This document shows positions 58,701 to 64,000 of a stretch of 64,000 nt of DNA, piece by piece. Source of the DNA: Zizania palustris (taxonomy: Eukaryota; Streptophyta; Magnoliopsida; Poales; Poaceae); contig JAAALK010000287.1 of the NCBI GenBank assembly GCA_019279435.1, positions 30,566,162 through 30,630,161 of the forward strand. The letters run 5' to 3'. The translations under genes were made by a program, and so were the position numbers. Numbering within the stretch: the first letter of the stretch is position 1; the number at the start of each line of letters is the position of its first letter. The notes beneath the pieces are model-generated. The model worked only from the letters and a program-made list of their open reading frames with translations, was not told the origin of the DNA and did no database searches.

Positions 58701-60838
58701 AGGGACACTGCCTTTCCCTTATCTCGGTCTTCCCCTTGGCATCTTTCGGCCAAAGTTCAGTGACTTGGTGGATTAATTGAAAGAGTCCAAAGAAGACTTT
58801 CAGCCCTATCCACTTGGCTTTCCATGGCAGGCCGTCTTCAGATTGTCAATTCTGTCCTTTGAGTTCTCCCCACTTATGCCATGTGCTCTTTCAAGCTCCC
58901 AATTAAAGTCATCAAGTCTATTGACTCAACAAGAAGGATCTGTCTCTGGAAGGGTGCTCACTCTATCTCCCGCTTGCCCCCTTTGGTTAAATGGTCCACT
59001 GTGTGTCTTCCGAAACACAAAGGCGGACTCGAGGTTATTAACCTTCGCAGTCAGAACAACCCCCTTCTGCTGAAGCAATTGCATAAGTTTTACTCCAGAT
59101 CAGACCTTCCTTGGGTTAGCCTCGTCTGGTCTATGTACTCCGGAAGCACTTTAGCTCCACACCTTTCCCCTCCAAAGGGATCGCGTTGGTGGAAGGACAT
59201 TCTTCATCTCTCGGTGATGTATCGTTCGGTGGCCAAACCAGTCATCGGTGATGGGGCCTCGGTTTCATTCTGGTCTGACTGTTGGCTGGATTGCCCGTTG
59301 GATATCTCCTTCCCCAGGCTATTCTCCTTCGCCAAGAGTAAGCGGGTTTCTGTTTGGCACTTCTTCAGCGTGGCCAATACGACAACATTTTTTCATCTGC
59401 CCTTATGTGAGGAGGCTTTTGATGAACTAGCCCAGCTAAATCTCCGTATCTCTCACTTTCAGACTCAACTTATGGGTTTAGACACTTGGTATTTCATTTG
59501 GGGGTCAACCAACTTTTGCTCGCAAAGATTTCAAAAGTATCACTTTGACCAGCTCCGTGATTATCCTATCTTCACTTGGCTCTGGAAATCAAAATGTGCC
59601 AGGAAAATCAAAGTCTTCTTCTGGCTGCTTCTTCTGGACAGGCTCAACACCAGGAACATTTTGCGGCGAAAGAACATTCTGCCGCCACTTGTTCCCTCCA
59701 GCTGTGTTATGTGCCAAGATCTCTTAGAAGAAACGTCTGTCCACCTGTTTTTCTCTTGCAGCTCTAGCCAGCACTGTTGGCTTGCCCTTCAGGTTTCTTG
59801 GGATCTCTCCATGCCACTCCTAGACTCAATTGTCAAAGCCGTCAAGGATCTCAATCTGGCCTTCTCCCTGGAGCTTATAATGATCGTGTGTTGGTCCTTT
59901 TGGCTTCTTAGAAACAGGCACATCTTCAATGAGCAGCATGTTTCCTTTCCCACCTGGAAGGAGGTCTTCCTGGTGCAACTTTCCACCCAGGCTAACCGTT
60001 TTCCCAAAAAGCTTCGTTCAGCGCTCCTCCCTTGGATCAATTCTCTACACTTCTAGGACTCCTTATCTATCCCTGTTCCCCTCTTTCTTCTACCTTCCCC
60101 CTTGGGTTGTATTATGTCTGGTTGTACTTTCGTTCTTTTAATATTATAAAATCTTGGTATGAGCCTCTCCTGCTGATTTTTCTTCAAAAAATAAGTATCA
60201 GCCTCAGGAGCTAGGATCTTCATTTACGAATCAATGGTGACCGTTCGCAGCCCAATTTGCCACATGATGAAGGCTATGCGATCAGAAATGAAGTATCCTC
60301 TCTGTTGGAGATAATTCATACAACTATCCAAATTCTAATCAAAACAACGGGGACTGATCCTAACCTGGATCGGGGATAGCGCAGACAGGTAGCCATCGAA
60401 CGCGGAGGTGGAGGGCCAGACGTCCGTGACGGCAGGCGAGTCCCTGTGCGCGCGCGGCACGAGGCGCTTGTACGACTGGATGTAGAGGAAGAGCAGCACG
60501 TCGCGTAGGTCGGCGGCTCCGCCCCCGTCGGCGCCGAGCGCGGGGTCCACGGCGGGGAGGACCGCCGCGAGCGTGCCGAGCGCGAGCGCCGCCTGGTCGT
60601 GCGGGACCTGCAACGCCTCCGCGAGCGCCGAGGCGCCCACCCGCCCCCCTCCCTCGGCTGCGGCCAGCTTCTCCTTCACCTGGGCGAGGGTCTGCGTCAG
60701 CGTGCCCTCCGGGAAGATGAGCCTGGGGATCGGCAGCAGCCCGTGCTCGAACGCCTCGCGCCTGGGGCGGAGCAGCTCCGCGGGGGTCGGGGATGCCGCG
60801 GCCGGCGCCTGCGGCGGGTCCAGGGGCTCGTCGGCCAT
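52733..60838 (-). CDS. TBCCD1: TBCC domain-containing protein 1-like (C-CAP/cofactor C-like)
   Basis: Relative of tubulin-binding cofactor C. Animal TBCCD1 acts at centrosomes and the Golgi, and the plant role is little known. Nine minus-strand exons: 60838-60365, 57768-57628, 56929-56540, 55893-55789, 54855-54715, 54366-54163, 53832-53740, 52990-52879 and 52764-52733, in phase, for 563 aa. Conserved stretches in order: FEHGLLPIPRLIF, ADLRDVLLFLYIQSYKRLVPR, DVWPSTSAFDGYLSALSPIQ, RRFMPSQADEE, FANSDPDMP, then the TBCC/C-CAP beta-helix (about 336-417: NCHDSVIYIFAPLKYATVYG, VEHCERVHIIAAAKR, CIANCREC, LIVGDNHKLQ), then GVVDPHDSLSHPAGVSD, IPNWFG and NRKKELTNVL. The last exon (LYASAGQTYFNR) is the weakest. 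An alternative acceptor gives a tail starting GGDNTPNL. Intron 1 (2.6 kb) contains a LINE. A minisatellite lies just upstream. Confidence 0.9.
54505..54560. repeat. SINE-like 3' tail in TBCCD1 intron 5
   Basis: Carries GGGTTTCAACTATAGCC, AACTTGCTTGGGATT and AATGCTTTG followed by (GTT)n. It is the same tail as in citrate synthase intron 8, better preserved at the 3' end with the characteristic TTG repeats. Confidence 0.6.
58144..60189 (+). mobile_element. 5'-truncated LINE retrotransposon in TBCCD1 intron 1
   Basis: Non-LTR retroelement in antisense to its host gene. It opens inside the reverse transcriptase (VILKLDFEKAFDTIEHSVIL at about 58188-58245). A direct repeat of 15 bp, AATAAGTATCAGCCT, flanks it exactly (58129-58143 and 60190-60204), and the 3' end is a short A stretch. 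Perfect duplication, 5' truncation and a 3' A stretch are the signature of target-primed reverse transcription and suggest a fairly recent insertion. No splice site disruption is seen in the host gene. Confidence 0.92.
58188..60056 (+). pseudogene. LINE ORF2 remnant: reverse transcriptase and zf-RVT region
   Basis: The RT fingers and palm read FEKAFDTIEHSVIL, then RGVRQGDPLSPLLFVIAADL and the catalytic YVDD box in VQYVDDTIIF (about 58513). The frame is broken by an in-frame TAG near 58295, by a frame change between the RGVRQGDPLSP block and the YVDD frame (58411-58776), and by a stop at 58774. A long frame, 58881-60056 (391 aa), encodes the C-terminal part with the plant zf-RVT zinc-knuckle region (CVMCQDLLEETSVHLFFSC) and WSFWLLRNRHIFNE. 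There is no endonuclease domain because of 5' truncation. It cannot encode an active protein. Confidence 0.88.
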
Positions 60839-60939
60839 CGCCGCGAGAGAGGAGGAGATCTGGGAGAGGAGAGCGGACGACGAAGTGCGGTGGTGGATTT
60901 CTCTCTCGCTCGCTCGCTCGCTTTTCCCCCTTTTGAAAT

Positions 60940-61770
60940 GGGATTTTCTAATACTAAAAAAGTTTTTATATTGGAGAATTGGGGAGGTATTTTCTAATAT
61001 TTTTTATAATTGGAGTGATATTTGATAATATTATAAAGTTTTTTATTTTGGAGAATTGGGGCGGTATTTTTTTAATATTTATTTTTTTGATAATTGGAGT
61101 GGTATTGTCTCGTATTAAAAATTACTTTTCGAGAAATTTATAATATTAAAAACTTTTGGATAATAGGATGGGTATTTTAATATTTATTTTTATGATAATT
61201 GGAGTGGTATTTTTTAATAATTGGAGTGGTATTGTCTCGTATTAAAAATTACTTTTCGAGAAATTTATAATATTAAAAACTTTTGGATAATAGGATGGGT
61301 ATTTTTAATATTTATTTTTATGATAATTGGAGTGGTATTTTTTAATAATTGGACTGGTATTGTCTCGTATTAAAAATTACTTTTGGAGAAATTTATAATA
61401 TTAAAAAAATGAAGAATATGAGTGGTATTTTCTAATATTAAAAAAATCCTTTTGGAGAATCGGAGGGGTATTTTCTAATATGAAAATGTTTTTCAGTTTT
61501 GGAGAATTGGAGTGGTATTTTTTAATATTTATTTTTTTGATAATTGGAGTGGTATTGTCTCATATTAAAAAATTACTTTTGGAGAAATTTATAATATTAA
61601 AAAAATTGGACAATAGGAGTGGTATTTTCTAATATTAAAAAAATCCTTTTGGAGAATCGGAGGGGTATTTTCTAATATGAAAAAGTTTTTCAGTTCTGGA
61701 GAATTGGAGTGGTATTTTTTAATATTTATATTTTTTTCATTTGGAAAATTGGAATGGTATTTTCTAAACA
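60940..61770. repeat. AT-rich minisatellite upstream of TBCCD1
   Basis: Over 800 bp are built of a motif like GGAGAATTGGAGTGGTATTTT followed by (C)TAATATTAAAAA. A higher-order unit of about 127 bp is visible: ATTGTCTCGTATTAAAAATT starts at 61104, 61231 and 61359, and a shorter related copy at 61554. Copies differ by few bases. It begins about 100 bp upstream of the TBCCD1 start codon, so it probably forms part of that promoter. The frame at 61589-61771 is only a translation of the repeat. Confidence 0.9.
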
Positions 61771-61864
61771 AGTGGATCAGCCCAGATTAAGGCCCATCCA
61801 AATGTGAGGCCTAAACATCTCCAAACCCATAGGACGCATTCAGCTTGATTAGATGCAACCACAA

Positions 61865-62155
61865 CAAAGAATTTTTTTAAAAATAATATTTTTAAAAAGA
61901 AAATTTCAAATTTATACGGCAATTTTGAAAAATTGCAGAAGTAGGTGTCGGTCAGTACTTAAAGTGCCGACTTGATGCCACGTCAGCTCCAGTCGACACT
62001 TTGACGTAGTAGAACCTGATAGGGAGGCAGCATCTAGTCAACACTTGAAGTGCCGACTGTAGCTGATGTGGCACTAGTCGTCAATTCAAGTACCGACCGG
62101 TACTACAAATTTAAAATTTTCTTTTAAAAAATTATTTCGGGAAAAATTTCCCACA
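61865..62155. repeat. Fold-back element with GTGCCGAC core
   Basis: The AT-rich outer arms (TTAAAAAGAAAATTTCAAATTT on the left, CAAATTTAAAATTTTCTTTTAA on the right) are inverse repeats. The core contains three related segments with GTCGGNA/AGTGCCGAC motifs (near 61950-61970, 62040-62060 and 62085-62100) in both orientations. It is a decayed small DNA transposon, not classified. Confidence 0.55.
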
Positions 62156-62745
62156 ACAAAAGCTGCAATTTGCTCACATCTTGCTCAACTTGTTCAGCTA
62201 TACATAACTCCGTTTATTAGTGAATCCCATTATAAATCCGCTTCCTTAAATATATGTAAATTGACAAATGGTTGCTATGCTTTGTAGGAATATTAATTAA
62301 ACAGAAAGAGAGTTGAAACTATGATGTGGTTGCCACACTGAGGTTTCTTCTCATAGTAATTTAATCCAGTGATTATTATACATGTAATTAACCTGGTGAT
62401 GACAGCATGCTTGAGCAAGTAGTGGATTTTCTACAATATCCCAGACGATCGATTAATCAAAAGCCGGGAAATTGAGGCGTTTTCAGGCATCCCTGATTTT
62501 TTTTTTTTGCTTTTAGCAGATGTATCATCTGATTAATGGTCGTTTCCGGCGGATATTATGTCAGTTTTTATTCAGGAAATCTGTCATTTCAAAGTCCGTT
62601 TTGTCGCCACCATGTAAAGGGACGTGAAGATATTGTTACACCTTACAAGACTTTGGCTGAAGCAAATTGCTTTTGTTTAATGGTCAGATTATTTTCGATA
62701 GCTTGTTATGACTTGAATTAAATTAGTGTTTGGTTCGAAGCATAA

Positions 62746-62963
62746 GGTAGTGTTTGATTTGATGTACGATGGGGAATGAAACGGGATAATTCAAAACTAT
62801 CTTGTTCGCTAAAAAAAATCAATACCACGCGATTCAGGGAATATTCTATTTATAAGATCGTTTGGTTTCACTTGATTCCACCATATATCTCAAACCAAAC
62901 AACGGCATCACCCCATATCAGAAACCGTTCTATGCCTCCTCATACAGGGAACTAAACACTACC
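62746..62963. mobile_element. Tourist-like MITE
   Basis: The ends GGTAGTGTTTGATTTGATG and GGGAACTAAACACTACC are inverse repeats, with TAA directly outside both (62743-62745, 62964-62966). It is 218 bp with no frame. It is a different family from the two larger Tourist copies in this window. Confidence 0.75.
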
Positions 62964-63149
62964 TAAGAGATTGGTTCTGAGGTATGAGATGAAAAGGAAT
63001 TGAATGAGATGGGATGGAATGGTAGAAGTACGGTGTTTTGTTTGATTCGTGGTATAGTATCTTTCTGGATGACTCGGTTTGTTGTTTGGTGTGTTGATGA
63101 CCATTCAGAAGAACTGCATTATTAGTTAGTAAGAAAGCAGCTAATTTTC

Positions 63150-63830
63150 TTGCTACAAGTTCCAATTGTTATATGCAGTTGACATTAGTATCACCATTAA
63201 TTGTAATAATCCCAGTAGGGTCAAAATGTACTCATCAGAATCTGTTTGAAGGAGTTCATGATCGTTACACATACTTGCAGTTACCTCCGTAATCTGAAGC
63301 TTTCTAAACGATTCAAATTCTAGCTCCAAATTATATTTTTTTGAACACGAGCGGGAGAACCGCTGCAATGCATTAAGAAGGAATGAAAATGTCTCAGAAA
63401 GTTTAGTTTACAGGACTTGAAAAAGAATTGAGGAGAAGAGAAAAAAATAGCAGCAGCAGTGTAGGGAAAATAAAAGAATGAAACATATTTAGGTCGGCCC
63501 CTGTCACAACCAGCTATTGCCTCTACGTCGTTGATGATCCCTTGGTCCACCGTAGAGAAGGATTCGGACTGAGGTGTTAAAAATTCGGCGGTTACGTTAC
63601 TTCCAAATATGCCACCGTGTGTAGATGATGATCTCATTGAAAATCCTAAGGTTGTCCTTCGCAATTGAAATAGAAGCATACCGCCACCAAGTGAGGAGTG
63701 TCTCTGCATACGACATGGGGGATGGAGGTGATTTGAAAATGTCGAGAGACGATGGCCTAAACCTGCTTGGGGAAAATAAACTAGAATACAAAAGATTTCT
63801 CGAGATCCTTATCAGTTAGATACCGCGTAT
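63150..63830 (-). pseudogene. Decayed LINE C-terminal fragment
   Basis: On the minus strand the sequence reads LTWWRYASISIAKDNLRIFN, then EIIIYTRWHIWK, stop, RNRRIFNTS. This matches the conserved end of plant LINE ORF2 (WHIWKERNRRIFN) with the Glu codon changed to TAA at about 63597. Flanking frames have shifted. The 3' boundary is not fixed. It is independent of the LINE in TBCCD1. Confidence 0.7.
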
Positions 63831-63833
63831 TTG

Positions 63834-63899
63834 TTTGTTTCTCAGAATCAAAATCTGAACAGATCATTTGTTTCTCAGAATCTAAATATGAACATATCA
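63834..63899. repeat. 33-bp tandem duplication
   Basis: Two adjacent copies (63834-63866 and 63867-63899) of a unit starting TTTGTTTCTCAGAATC differ at a few positions. It is non-coding and close to the right edge of the window. Confidence 0.85.
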
Positions 63900-64000
63900 T
63901 TAAGACCATCTCTTGACAGTTGACATGGCTGCTTTCCGAATGTTGGCTTGACTTGTAACAAAAGCAGCTGCCCTGCCTGCTTCTTGCAGGCGACCTGGGC

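Noticed and set aside
61589..61771. 60-codon minus-strand frame with repeated KYHSN
   Set aside because: Direct translation of the minisatellite. No independent coding evidence.

Overview
The window is nuclear DNA of a grass, most probably Oryza or a close relative. This rests on spliced genes with GT-AG introns and GC-rich first exons, on Tourist and Stowaway type MITEs, on tRNA-like SINE pieces, and on U2 snRNA genes with the plant USE plus TATA promoter. There is no prokaryotic, organellar or viral gene set. I rebuilt gene models by joining open frames at splice sites and checking phase at every junction. Ten protein-coding loci and two U2 snRNA loci are supported.

Layout, left to right. 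1-2.8 kb: repeat-bearing intergenic DNA. 2.8-4.3 kb (-): a PLATZ zinc-binding transcription factor. 4.4-6.6 kb: intergenic with a long-TIR MITE. 6.6-8.1 kb (+): a small coiled-coil protein with a 5'UTR intron. 9.35-11.6 kb (+): an 11-exon BUBR1/MAD3 spindle checkpoint protein. 12.57-13.1 kb: a Tourist element. 13.45-20.6 kb (-): an 11-exon BIG-type Sec7 ARF-GEF. 21.2-23.0 kb (+): Mediator subunit MED18, head to head with BIG across a short shared promoter. 23.8-24.0 kb (-): U2 snRNA. 25.5-31.2 kb (-): 19-exon mitochondrial citrate synthase. 31.9-33.5 kb: a fold-back element and a second Tourist element. 33.7-33.9 kb (+): a second, divergent U2 snRNA. 34.5-36.9 kb (+): a CCCH/KH RNA-binding protein. 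37.3-40.1 kb (-): NSE4, the SMC5/6 kleisin. 43.2-49.7 kb (+): a 17-exon STRUBBELIG-family LRR receptor with a degenerate kinase domain. 50.3-50.9 kb: a second fold-back element. 52.7-60.8 kb (-): a TBCCD1-like gene whose first intron carries a 5'-truncated LINE flanked by a perfect 15-bp target-site duplication. 60.9-61.8 kb: a minisatellite directly upstream of that gene. 61.9-64 kb: MITEs and a decayed second LINE tail.

The protein genes are housekeeping or regulatory genes and show no operon-like logic. Cell division and genome maintenance (BUBR1, NSE4), transcription and splicing (MED18, PLATZ, U2), vesicle traffic (BIG), respiration (citrate synthase) and receptor signalling (SRF) sit side by side as is usual in a gene-rich plant arm. 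I found no convincing new multigene system. The most unusual signals are the divergent U2 copy, the catalytically degenerate receptor kinase, the young LINE in TBCCD1 with a minisatellite at its promoter, and the duplicated block in the BIG/MED18 bidirectional promoter.

Limits: gene models are from reading splice signals and protein family memory only. UTR boundaries are approximate, the PLATZ start and the last TBCCD1 exon are the least certain, and transposon calls rest on terminal repeats and target duplications, not on a repeat library.
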